DNA of 10,189 nt. Source: Candidatus Sumerlaeota bacterium. Lineage in GTDB: Bacteria; Sumerlaeota; T1SED10-198M. Location of the stretch: positions 1 to 10,189 of the forward strand of contig PWGE01000293.1 in assembly GCA_003554345.1 (NCBI GenBank). Reading direction: 5' to 3'. Of this stretch, positions 1 through 7,005 are shown piece after piece (within the stretch, counting starts at the first letter, position 1; each line of letters starts with the position of its first letter). Under the pieces are notes generated by a model. That model searched no databases, was not told the DNA's origin, and was given only the letters and a program-made list of their open reading frames with translations. Made by a program: the position numbers and the translations under genes.

Positions 1-46
1 AATTTGCATCGATGAACAGGATGAAGAGGATAAGATTTCAGATTAA
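1..46 (+). CDS. Possible C-terminal tail of an upstream plus-strand gene (partial)
   Basis: From base 2 one frame reads ICIDEQDEEDKISD and stops with TAA at 44-46. An acidic tail of this kind is common at protein C-termini, and the DNA beneath it is an imperfect tandem 9-mer (gatgaacag, gatgaagag). The hairpins at 84-128 would then lie just downstream of a converging gene. Another frame stays open to 89, so the reading is not unique. The stretch is too short to assign a function. Confidence 0.25.
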   Translation, partial: ICIDEQDEEDKISD

Positions 47-83
47 GACTACAAGAAAAGAGTGCTATTTTCATGATTGGTGG

Positions 84-103
84 CGCTAACTCTTGAGTTA
101 GCG
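84..103. repeat. Perfect 9-base inverted repeat (hairpin)
   Basis: CGCTAACTC at 84-92 is matched by GAGTTAGCG at 95-103, giving a stem of about 8 pairs with a 4-base loop. No T-run follows on either strand, so alone it is a poor intrinsic terminator. It lies between the 3' ends of two apparently converging genes and may act with the next hairpin. Confidence 0.5.
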
Positions 104-112
104 TGAATAACT

Positions 113-133
113 CCTCTGAAAAAAGAGGCTTTT
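113..133 (+). terminator. Weak terminator-like hairpin between converging genes
   Basis: CCTCT at 113-117 pairs with AGAGG at 124-128 around the loop GAAAAA, and CTTTT follows at 129-133. The T-run lies on the plus strand, so it best suits a gene entering from the left. On the minus strand the same hairpin sits just past the stop of the phosphoesterase at 134 but has no T-run. The 5-base stem makes it weak. Confidence 0.35.
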
Positions 134-1255
134 CTATGGGGAGCTGCTAACGAGAGTAAAGACGGGAATTTCAGTTTTGCCGGTTGTTCTCATCGGTGGT
201 CCCCATGTTCCGGTACCGGTGGAGACATATAAATGATAGTCGTTCTCGGTAAAGAGACCATAGTGATAGCCATTATAAGTCAGGTAAGCCAAAATTTGCA
301 GGGGAAAGATCTGTCCCCCATGGGTGTGTCCTGCGAAATGAAGATTGATTCCGGCTTTCCGGGCTTCTTCCATCATAACAGGAGGGTGAGATAGAAGAAG
401 GGTTGGCTCTTCCGGTTTATATTGGCGAATCAGTTCCAGTCCTTCACGGGCACTCTCACTTTCAGGATCAAGAAAATGATCCCATCCGATAATATGCAGT
501 CCATTAATTTCCTGAGCTTCGTTCCGTAAGTAGTTTATATCATATGCCTGGACTGCTTTTTTTGTTTTTTCCAGGCCCAGGTAATGTTCATGATTACCAG
601 GTACAAAATAGATTCCCCTGGGCGGTTGGACATTTTTTATGGGTTGAAACATTTCTTTAACATCTTTATCGGTACCGTCAAAAATATCACCTGTCATTAC
701 TATCAGGTCGGGGTCAATATCCTGGATTCGGGTGAGCGCTCTTTGAAGAGAAGACTCACGGAGAATGGTCCCCAGGTGAATATCGGTAAGGTGGACCACC
801 TGTGTTTCGTGCCATTGTTCAGGTAAATGAGGAATGGTTACTGTATATTCCTGCGTTCGAATAAGATGAGCATTGATAATTCCGTAAATGGACAGAAAAA
901 TGCCAATAATAAGAGCCGCATATCCGAATAAGACCCGTGATTGTTGAAACTTAACAAGGCGTCCTACAAGATAGCAAAGAGAAGCAGCAGTAAATCCAAC
1001 GAGAGAATTTATGAGAAAACCCACCCACAATGCGCTCAGAAGATGCCCCATTCTTAGAAGAAAGTTATCTGCCTGGTAATTAATAAAGGTGAATACCGGG
1101 AAAGATAACCAGAGAAGTATAAGGATGAAAATAATCCATAGACGATGGGCTTTTGTAAACCGGCGGAAGAAGAATGACAGAAAAAAATACAGAATAAAAT
1201 GACACACCAGCAATTTTACCAGTGAAGATACCAGAAAGCTTATAAATTGCATCAT
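134..1255 (-). CDS. Membrane-anchored calcineurin-like metallophosphoesterase (YkuE/YaeI-like)
   Basis: The 373-residue protein has about four hydrophobic segments near its N-terminus (roughly residues 8-30, 38-57, 72-98 and 108-128), followed by a calcineurin-like phosphoesterase domain from about residue 150. The metal-binding blocks are complete: DIH (D158, H160), GD (D190), GNHEH (N221, H222), SHPP (H290) and GHTHGG (H310, H312). Two-metal phosphoesterases of this family cleave phosphomono- or diesters. Membrane-attached relatives include YaeI, YkuE and the lipid A enzyme LpxG, so a lipid or envelope substrate is possible but unproven. Which side of the membrane the domain faces is not clear from sequence. 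No Shine-Dalgarno is visible before ATG 1255: the preceding bases are the T-run of the serA terminator. Start choice is therefore uncertain, and the tandem ATG at 1252 is equally possible. The family call is secure; the substrate is not. Confidence 0.9.
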   Translation of the reverse strand: MMQFISFLVSSLVKLLVCHFILYFFLSFFFRRFTKAHRLWIIFILILLWLSFPVFTFINYQADNFLLRMGHLLSALWVGFLINSLVGFTAASLCYLVGRLVKFQQSRVLFGYAALIIGIFLSIYGIINAHLIRTQEYTVTIPHLPEQWHETQVVHLTDIHLGTILRESSLQRALTRIQDIDPDLIVMTGDIFDGTDKDVKEMFQPIKNVQPPRGIYFVPGNHEHYLGLEKTKKAVQAYDINYLRNEAQEINGLHIIGWDHFLDPESESAREGLELIRQYKPEEPTLLLSHPPVMMEEARKAGINLHFAGHTHGGQIFPLQILAYLTYNGYHYGLFTENDYHLYVSTGTGTWGPPMRTTGKTEIPVFTLVSSSP

Positions 1256-1260
1256 TTCGA

Positions 1261-1299
1261 AAAAAAGAAGGGCGCGTGCTTGATAGTCACACGCCCTTT
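1261..1299 (-). terminator. Strong intrinsic terminator downstream of serA
   Basis: Read on the minus strand, GGGCGTGTG (1296-1288) pairs with CACGCGCCC (1278-1270), a 9-pair stem with one G-T pair and a 9-base loop. TTCTTTTTT follows immediately (1269-1261). The stem starts about 15 bases past the serA stop. It should end the metH-aminotransferase-serA transcript. The T-run finishes only about five bases before the ATG of the next gene. Confidence 0.88.
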
Positions 1300-1310
1300 G
1301 TCCTTCGTTG

Positions 1311-2894
1311 TCAGGCTTTAATCAGGCGGACTTTTTTTACCTGGGGAATTTCCTGGATAGCTTTGAGCTGTTCTTTGCTGACTTCTTCGTCAACCACCAT
1401 TAAGGTAAGTGCTTTTGTTCCTTTTTCTTTGCGTCCAACAGACATGAAGCCAATATTGATGCCCTGTTTTCCCAGGTAGGTACCGGTTGCGCCGATGAAT
1501 CCAGGTTTATCATCATTAAGGATATACAGGATGTTTCCTTTTAAGGAAATATCTACCATGTATTCATTGACACGAACCAGGCGGGGATCATTTTTTCCGA
1601 AGGTGGTTCCGCCTACCAGGCTTTTGCCCTTATCTGTCTTGATTTCAACGGTAATGAGGTGGGCAAAATCATGGCTTTCACTCACCTTGCTTTCTTCTAC
1701 TTCGATACCGGCTTCTTTAAGAAGCTCGGGAGCATTAATGTGGTTGGCAGGCACATCATGAATATGATCCAGCAACCCTTTCCCGACAGCTATGGTAAGG
1801 GGTGTTACATTTTCTCTGGTAAGTTCTTCACCGCTGTAACGAATTTTGAGAGAAGAAATGCCCCCATCAATAATTTGAGCAGCGACATTTCCCAGTTTTT
1901 CTGCCAGCCGAATATATTTATCCATTTTTCTGAGAGTCTCTTTGTCCAGATCCGGGACATTTAAGGCATTGATGAAGACCTGGTCCTTTAAGGCGGTGAC
2001 AGCCTGATCTGCGACCTGTTTGGCAACAGTAATCTGGGCTTCCTTTGTGGATGCAGCAAGGTGAGGTGTGGGCACTATTTTAGGATGAAGAGGAAGACTC
2101 CAGTCTTTTGGAGGTTCCTGAGTATAGACATCGACTGCTGCGCCGGCAACTTTTCCTGAATCCAGGGCTTTCAGAAGGTCTTCTTCGTCAATAATGCCTC
2201 CCCGGGCACAGTTTACCACATACGCGCCGTCCTTCATGTATTTAAACTGTTCTTCACTGATAAGACCCCGGGTATCATCGTTAAGCGGGGTATGAACAGT
2301 TATAATATCCGATTCCCTGATGATGTTTTCAAAATTAGTATAGGTGAAGCCCATTTTCTCAACGGATTCTTCCGAAATAAAGGCATCGTATCCCAGCACC
2401 TTGATGCCCATTGCTTTGGCTTTTTGGGCGACAATCTTCCCGATTTTTCCCAGGCCGATAACGCCCAGTGTTTTTCCGTGAAGCTCTCTTCCCGGAAATT
2501 TCTTTTTCTCCCATTTTTCTTCTTTCATGGAACAATATGCCTGGGGGATATTTCTCATCAGAGAAAAAATCATGGCTAAGGTGTGTTCTGCAGTAGATAC
2601 TGCATTCCCGCCGGGCGTATTCATGACGGCGATGCCTTTTTTGGTGGCGGCTTCAATATCAATATGATCGACACCTATACCGGCTCGACCGATCACCTTG
2701 AGGTTCTCTGCTTTTTCAATGATTTCTGCCGGCATTTTTGTTTTGCTGCGAATTAGAATGGCATCATAATCAGAAATAATTTCTTTCAACTTGCCCGGCG
2801 AAAGATCATTATCAACATCGACCTCCAGGCCGGCTTCTTCTAAGACCTTAACACCTTCTTTACTGAGATTGTCGGTTACTAATACTCGTGCCAT
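1311..2894 (-). CDS. serA: D-3-phosphoglycerate dehydrogenase
   Basis: SerA oxidises 3-phosphoglycerate to 3-phosphohydroxypyruvate with NAD, the entry step of the phosphorylated serine pathway in the cytosol. At 527 residues it matches the long SerA form. The NAD fold carries GLGKIG (147-152). The catalytic trio is R231 in CARGG, E260 in QEPP and H278 in PHLAAST. An intervening (ASB-type) domain spans about 325-445, and a C-terminal ACT domain about 455-527 begins around LYILNDDKPG. In relatives the ACT domain binds serine for feedback control; whether it does so here is inference. The start is well set: a strong AGGAGG lies 9-10 bases upstream, inside the last codons of the aminotransferase gene, which ends 6 bases before this ATG. 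The tight junction implies co-expression with the aminotransferase and metH. Confidence 0.96.
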   Translation of the reverse strand: MARVLVTDNLSKEGVKVLEEAGLEVDVDNDLSPGKLKEIISDYDAILIRSKTKMPAEIIEKAENLKVIGRAGIGVDHIDIEAATKKGIAVMNTPGGNAVSTAEHTLAMIFSLMRNIPQAYCSMKEEKWEKKKFPGRELHGKTLGVIGLGKIGKIVAQKAKAMGIKVLGYDAFISEESVEKMGFTYTNFENIIRESDIITVHTPLNDDTRGLISEEQFKYMKDGAYVVNCARGGIIDEEDLLKALDSGKVAGAAVDVYTQEPPKDWSLPLHPKIVPTPHLAASTKEAQITVAKQVADQAVTALKDQVFINALNVPDLDKETLRKMDKYIRLAEKLGNVAAQIIDGGISSLKIRYSGEELTRENVTPLTIAVGKGLLDHIHDVPANHINAPELLKEAGIEVEESKVSESHDFAHLITVEIKTDKGKSLVGGTTFGKNDPRLVRVNEYMVDISLKGNILYILNDDKPGFIGATGTYLGKQGINIGFMSVGRKEKGTKALTLMVVDEEVSKEQLKAIQEIPQVKKVRLIKA

Positions 2895-2900
2895 AATTAC

Positions 2901-4034
2901 TTAACCTCCTATAATGTTCAGGGCGGCTTTTACGCCTTTACCCGTTTCGAATTCATAACCCAGTTCTTTGAGAACTGTTTCCAGTGCACCAATGATCATC
3001 ATAACATCTGTATCACAGGCATATCCTAAAGTGGCAATACGAAAAATCTTTCCTTTCAGATGAGCCTGTCCTCCTGCAATGGTGAAACCGTATTTATCAC
3101 TGAGCATGCTTTTTATTTTGCCTGCAGAAATGCCTTCCGGAGCCTTTATTGAAACGAGAGTATTGGCGCGGGTTCTGGAAAAGGGTTCTAAACTCAGCGC
3201 TTCTACAGCGGCTAAAAGGGCTCTGGACATTCGTTCGTGACGTGCCCAGACATTTTCTATGCCCTCTTCTTTGATCATCTTTAAAGTGGCATTGATACTA
3301 CGTAAGAGAGCCACTCCCGAGGTGTAGGGAGTTTGATTTTTTTGCACACTTTTCCGATAAGCCTGTAAGTCCAGGTAGAATTTGGGCAGGTCAGATGATT
3401 CAGTGAGTTTCCAGGCTTTTTCGCTGAGAGCAATAAAGCCGAGACCGGGTGGACTCATTAAGGCTTTTTGAGAACATCCTACAACGACGTCAACGCCCCA
3501 TTCGTCCATCTTGAGAACGTCGGCTCCCAGACCACTGATAGCATCAACTACCAGAACGGCAGGGGTGTTTTGAGTTACCTTAGCATAACCTTCTATGTCA
3601 TAGAGGACGCCGGTGCAGGTCTCGCATAAGGTGGAGTAAACTGCTTTAACATCCGGGTTTTCTTTAAGAACTTTTTCCAGTGAGGAAGCAGGATAATCCT
3701 CACCCCATTCTACGGGTATCTCAATAACGTCTACGTTATAGGCTTTACATATCTTCGCCCAGCGTTCTCCAAACTTTCCACCAACAATAGCAACTGCTTT
3801 GTCTCCTTGAGAAAGCAGGTTGGAAACGGAGGCTTCCATAGCCCCTGTTCCGCTGGAATTGATGGTCAACACATCCTGTTCCGTCTGAAAGACATACTTG
3901 AGATTTTCAGAAACCTCTTCAAAAATAGGATTGAACTCGGGAGCACGATGATGGATCATCGGTTTACCCAGTTCTGAAAGTGCCTGTGGGGGAACCATTG
4001 TCGGACCTGGCGTGAATAAGTATTCTTTTTTCAT
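2901..4034 (-). CDS. Class V PLP aminotransferase, alanine-glyoxylate/serine-pyruvate type
   Basis: The 377-residue protein has the layout of fold-type I, class V aminotransferases: TPGPTMVPP at the N-terminus, SSGTGAMEA (61-69) for the PLP phosphate, the PLP-ring aspartate in VVDAISG (D164), and the Schiff-base lysine in GCSQKALMSPPG (K190). Members move amino groups among alanine, serine, glyoxylate, pyruvate and hydroxypyruvate; older records often call them the soluble hydrogenase 42 kDa subunit, which is misleading. Pairing with serA occurs in several anaerobes, as in Thermotoga. Here it could supply the transamination step of serine synthesis in place of SerC, or interconvert serine and hydroxypyruvate; sequence alone cannot decide. 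The start is firm: ATG overlaps the metH stop as ATGA, and AGGAGG lies 8 bases upstream within the metH end. Length and motifs are normal. Confidence 0.92.
   Translation of the reverse strand: MKKEYLFTPGPTMVPPQALSELGKPMIHHRAPEFNPIFEEVSENLKYVFQTEQDVLTINSSGTGAMEASVSNLLSQGDKAVAIVGGKFGERWAKICKAYNVDVIEIPVEWGEDYPASSLEKVLKENPDVKAVYSTLCETCTGVLYDIEGYAKVTQNTPAVLVVDAISGLGADVLKMDEWGVDVVVGCSQKALMSPPGLGFIALSEKAWKLTESSDLPKFYLDLQAYRKSVQKNQTPYTSGVALLRSINATLKMIKEEGIENVWARHERMSRALLAAVEALSLEPFSRTRANTLVSIKAPEGISAGKIKSMLSDKYGFTIAGGQAHLKGKIFRIATLGYACDTDVMMIIGALETVLKELGYEFETGKGVKAALNIIGG
2903..2910 (-). promoter_or_regulatory. serA ribosome binding site inside the upstream stop
   Basis: On the minus strand AGGAGGTT forms a near-ideal Shine-Dalgarno. 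It is built from the final Gly-Gly codons and the first base(s) of the stop codon of the aminotransferase gene. Ribosomes finishing that gene would terminate on the serA binding site, favouring translational coupling. Confidence 0.8.
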
Positions 4035-6601
4035 AATGAACTCCTCCTTGTATTTAAGATGTTTTCTATTTTTTTGATACCCTGAAAGGCATCCTCGGCG
4101 TAAAAGACACCGCCGGGATATTGCTTCTTATCTTCAATCATGTTGATACGTTGAGAAAACTGCTCGTTGACAGCGGCTCCTCCTATCAGCACAGGAATAT
4201 TTAAACCTTCTTTATAAAGTTTTTGTACACATTCTCCCATATACCGTGAAGTGGTGACCAGTAAGGCGCTCAAACCAATTATGTCCGGATTCCATTCTCT
4301 GGCTTTTTGAATGATGGTTTCGCTTCTGACCTGTTTCCCAAGATCGTTGACGGCATAACCGCTGTTTTCCAGTAAGGTGCGAAAAAGGTTCTTTCCTATA
4401 TCGTGGATATCTCCGTATACAGTAGCCAGTAGAACCTTCTTTTTTGCCTCTTCCTCTTCTTCCTGAGGGAAATAGGGGGTGAGTTTGTCCAGTATTAACT
4501 TGAATATTTCGGCGGATTGGAGAACATAAGGAAGAATTATTTCACCGGTACTCATTTTTTCTCCAACCTCTTCCATCACCGGAAGGAGAATTTCATGAAT
4601 TACTTCACGGGGAGTTCTGGTTTTAAGATTTTGTTTGATTAACTCATCTATACCACTCCGATTTCTTTTGAGGATGGCATTTTTCAAGCCGTTTTCGGGT
4701 GTTGTTTTTACTTCATGGGCAGATTCCGGTTCCTCGACCGCTGCCTGTGATTCGAATTCCTTAATAAATGCTTCCAGACTGGAAGCATGACGATTATATA
4801 AGAGATCAAGGGCTTTATTTTTGATGGAAGCGGGGATTTCTTTAAGAACATTCAGATGACGGGGATTATAGATGGCAAAATCCAAACCTTTTTTAGCCGC
4901 TTCTTTAAGGAAAACGGCATTCAAATATTTCCTGGCGCGGGGCATTAACCCGAAAGAAACATTGCTGATTCCCAACGATGTATGGATCTCAGGATAGTGT
5001 TTTTTGATTTGTTCCAGTGTTTTCAGGGTTTGCACGGCAGAACTTTGAAACTGCCTGTCTCCGGTAGCCAGCGAAAAAACAAGGGGATCAAATATCAGGA
5101 AATCTTTACGAAAACCGGTCTCTTCTGCCAGACGAATCATCTTTTCTGCTACCCTGCATTTATCTTCAGCGGTATAAGCCATTCCTTGTTCATCAATTGC
5201 CAGGGCAATAACCATAAAACCGTACTTTTCGGCGATTTTTAGTATTCGCTGAGCCTTATCTTTTCCGCCTTCCAGTTGTATAGAGTTTATGATACCCCGC
5301 CCGATAATGTGTGGTATTACCTGTTGTATAATATCTTCTTCCGTGGTATCAATCACCAGTGATGCATCAACGTTCCTCTGAATGCTGTAAACCAGTTTTT
5401 CCATCAAACTGTCTTCCTGCCCCACAATATTGTTTGCAGTGCAGATATCGAGCAGGAAAATGTCGTGTGAAAGTTGTTCCCGGGCTAAATCAATGAGTTC
5501 GGGGTATCTTTCATTTACAAGCAACTTCCTGGTCTTCTTGCTTCCCTGTACATTGAGGCGTTCGCCTATTATTACAGGGCGTTTTAGCTCGTTTAGCTGT
5601 CGTGATGTGAATTGGGAAGAAATGCGGGGAATGATACTGCCGAAATTACGACCGGATTTGTAATGAGCCAGCGCACTGTCCAGTTCTTTAATATGAGCAG
5701 GCGTGGTGCCGCAACAGCCCCCGGCAATTTCAATGTTGTATTTCTTTATGATGGGAACAAACTGACCGGCAAAGGAAGAGGGAGTTAATTCATAGACAGC
5801 TTTTCCCTCCCTGTTTTGAGGCAGCCCGGCATTGGGGAGGCAGGAAAGGTAAAAAGGGGAATTTTTACTGAGGTATGCCAGCGCTGGTTCCATCTCTTCT
5901 GGTCCGGTACTGCAATTTATACCCATTGCATCGATGGGATATGGCTCCAGTGAAGCAAGAACGGCGCCAATGTCTGAACCCAGCACCATGAAGTTATTTT
6001 CATCTATTGTTACCTGCACCTGAATGAACAGGTTATCACTCTGGTGCTTTTCCCTGAGATGAAGAGCGGCTTCGGTAATTGTTTTGACTTCCAGCAGGTC
6101 CTGTCCTGTTTCAATGAGAATGATATCGACTCCTGCCTCGATAGCAGGTTCAATCTGGGCGCAATAGCCTTCAAAAAGTTCTTTTTTGCTGATTTTATTG
6201 AGCGAAGGTTCGTTGGAAGAAATTAGATACCCGCTGGGTCCAACAGACAGGGCGACATAAGAGGGCTTTCCACTCTGGCGGGAATGCTTTTGAGTAGCAT
6301 TAATGCCGGTCTCTACAGCGATGCGGTTGATTTCTGTAGTTTTATTTTCCAGACCGTGTTCCCGAAGCTTGAAAGGATTGCTTCCAAAAGTGTTGGTTTC
6401 AATGACTGTTGCACCGTTTTCCAGATAGAGCCGGTGAATTTCTTCAATCAGTTCGGGATGGGACAGATAGATGGAGTCAGGACTCTGTTCTTCTGAAATC
6501 CCCCGAGCGGCTGTTTCTTTAGCTAAAAGGGTGCCCATAGCCCCGTCATAAAGAGCAAATTCTTTATGGAGATAAGTCTTGAATGACGGTTTATGGGGCA
6601 C
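4031..6601 (-). CDS. metH: Cobalamin-dependent methionine synthase, short form without reactivation domain
   Basis: This 856-residue protein transfers a methyl group from methyltetrahydrofolate through cobalamin to homocysteine. Domains run in MetH order. The homocysteine domain (about 10-315) has DGAMGT (19-24) and zinc cysteines C230, C296 and C297 in GGCCGTT. The pterin domain (about 340-600) has GERLNVQGSKK and GISNVSFG. A linker is followed by the four-helix cap (about 640-715) and the Rossmann B12 domain (about 722-850), with the cobalt-ligand motif DIHDIG (D731, H733, G736), LSAL and GGA. It stops there: the AdoMet-binding reactivation domain of the roughly 1,227-residue E. coli enzyme is absent, as in many anaerobe forms. 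The start is GTG at 6601; an in-frame stop lies four codons upstream and DGAMGT begins at residue 19, so later starts are unlikely. A modest AGAGG at 6615-6619 sits 13 bases upstream. First gene of the operon. Confidence 0.95.
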   Translation of the reverse strand: MPHKPSFKTYLHKEFALYDGAMGTLLAKETAARGISEEQSPDSIYLSHPELIEEIHRLYLENGATVIETNTFGSNPFKLREHGLENKTTEINRIAVETGINATQKHSRQSGKPSYVALSVGPSGYLISSNEPSLNKISKKELFEGYCAQIEPAIEAGVDIILIETGQDLLEVKTITEAALHLREKHQSDNLFIQVQVTIDENNFMVLGSDIGAVLASLEPYPIDAMGINCSTGPEEMEPALAYLSKNSPFYLSCLPNAGLPQNREGKAVYELTPSSFAGQFVPIIKKYNIEIAGGCCGTTPAHIKELDSALAHYKSGRNFGSIIPRISSQFTSRQLNELKRPVIIGERLNVQGSKKTRKLLVNERYPELIDLAREQLSHDIFLLDICTANNIVGQEDSLMEKLVYSIQRNVDASLVIDTTEEDIIQQVIPHIIGRGIINSIQLEGGKDKAQRILKIAEKYGFMVIALAIDEQGMAYTAEDKCRVAEKMIRLAEETGFRKDFLIFDPLVFSLATGDRQFQSSAVQTLKTLEQIKKHYPEIHTSLGISNVSFGLMPRARKYLNAVFLKEAAKKGLDFAIYNPRHLNVLKEIPASIKNKALDLLYNRHASSLEAFIKEFESQAAVEEPESAHEVKTTPENGLKNAILKRNRSGIDELIKQNLKTRTPREVIHEILLPVMEEVGEKMSTGEIILPYVLQSAEIFKLILDKLTPYFPQEEEEEAKKKVLLATVYGDIHDIGKNLFRTLLENSGYAVNDLGKQVRSETIIQKAREWNPDIIGLSALLVTTSRYMGECVQKLYKEGLNIPVLIGGAAVNEQFSQRINMIEDKKQYPGGVFYAEDAFQGIKKIENILNTRRSSL

Positions 6602-6643
6602 TCTGATAAACTAACCTCTCCACTCAATTTTTAATTCGTTAAA

Positions 6644-6652
6644 ATTATAACA
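6644..6652 (-). promoter_or_regulatory. Extended -10 promoter for the metH operon
   Basis: The minus strand reads TGTTATAAT, a perfect TATAAT with an extended -10 TG. No convincing -35 lies 16-18 bases upstream. Transcription would begin near 6637, leaving a leader of about 36 bases. A second TATAAT (complement of 6671-6676) lies further upstream and could be an alternative start. Sequence match only. Confidence 0.55.
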
Positions 6653-6748
6653 AAAAGGAATAAGAAATAAATTATAAATTGAAAGAATGGAAAAAAACCG
6701 CTTTATATGACAGACTACCTGTTTTTCTCTTTTATGTTTCCGGAATCC

Positions 6749-6765
6749 ATATTTTTTGAAAATAT
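6749..6765. repeat. AT-rich 7-base inverted repeat
   Basis: ATATTTT (6749-6755) and AAAATAT (6759-6765) surround TTG. Read on the minus strand, an outer GGACC/GGATTCC pairing can extend the stem with bulges. It lies about 100 bases upstream of the proposed metH -10, so it would be an upstream DNA site rather than leader RNA. Confidence 0.4.
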
Positions 6766-6820
6766 AAAGGTCCAAAAGGAGATGGCTGTTTTTGTCAGGT
6801 AATATGAAAGAGAGAGCAGG

Positions 6821-6840
6821 ATGAAGCAAGGCTTCATTTT
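6821..6840 (+). repeat. Hairpin ATGAAGC/GCTTCAT followed by TTT
   Basis: ATGAAGC (6821-6827) and GCTTCAT (6831-6837) form a perfect 7-pair stem with a 3-base loop, and T's continue to 6840. On the plus strand this is terminator-like in shape but low in GC, and no plus-strand gene ends before it. An imperfect palindrome, CCGGGATCTCGG, follows at 6841-6852. Such clustered palindromes resemble REP-type elements, though that is only a resemblance. Confidence 0.4.
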
Positions 6841-6921
6841 CCGGGATCTCGGCTCATGCCATAGGTATAAAAGAAAGGGTTCACAGGAGTTATTCATGCC
6901 AGCGCAAGGGGTGGGCCACCA

Positions 6922-6961
6922 ATTTGAAAGGATAGACGGTAATAAGGATTTTCTTTCAAAT
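6922..6961. repeat. 9-base inverted repeat with 22-base loop
   Basis: ATTTGAAAG (6922-6930) and CTTTCAAAT (6953-6961) are perfect complements around a 22-base spacer. They fall inside the small ORF, so they could form a stem in its mRNA or be part of a decayed element. Confidence 0.45.
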
Positions 6962-6985
6962 AGAACAGGCAGGAAGGTGCCATCA

Positions 6986-7005
6986 CATGAAGTTATCTCT
7001 TCATG
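6986..7005. repeat. 7-base inverted repeat CATGAAG/CTTCATG
   Basis: CATGAAG (6986-6992) and CTTCATG (6999-7005) pair around a 6-base loop. GCGGTTTTT follows, so the plus strand could act as a weak terminator after the small ORF, whose TGA overlaps the right arm. Its core TTCATG recurs nearby at 7014 and 7067. Confidence 0.45.

Noticed and set aside
1276-6496. Several plus-strand open frames of 60-100 codons running opposite serA and metH (for example 1659-1964, 2292-2579, 4982-5242).
   Set aside because: They lie wholly opposite strongly conserved coding regions, show no family motifs, and are expected by-products of codon bias in the true genes.
6611-6897. Two overlapping minus-strand open frames of about 60-70 codons upstream of metH.
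   Set aside because: They lack ribosome sites, have compositions typical of translated AT-rich DNA, and one runs through the proposed metH promoter.
6905-6925. GGGGTGGGCCACC resembling a T-box or a tRNA arm.
   Set aside because: The T-box core (AGGGTGGNACCGCG) is not present and no acceptor, anticodon or T-loop arrangement of a tRNA can be assembled around it.
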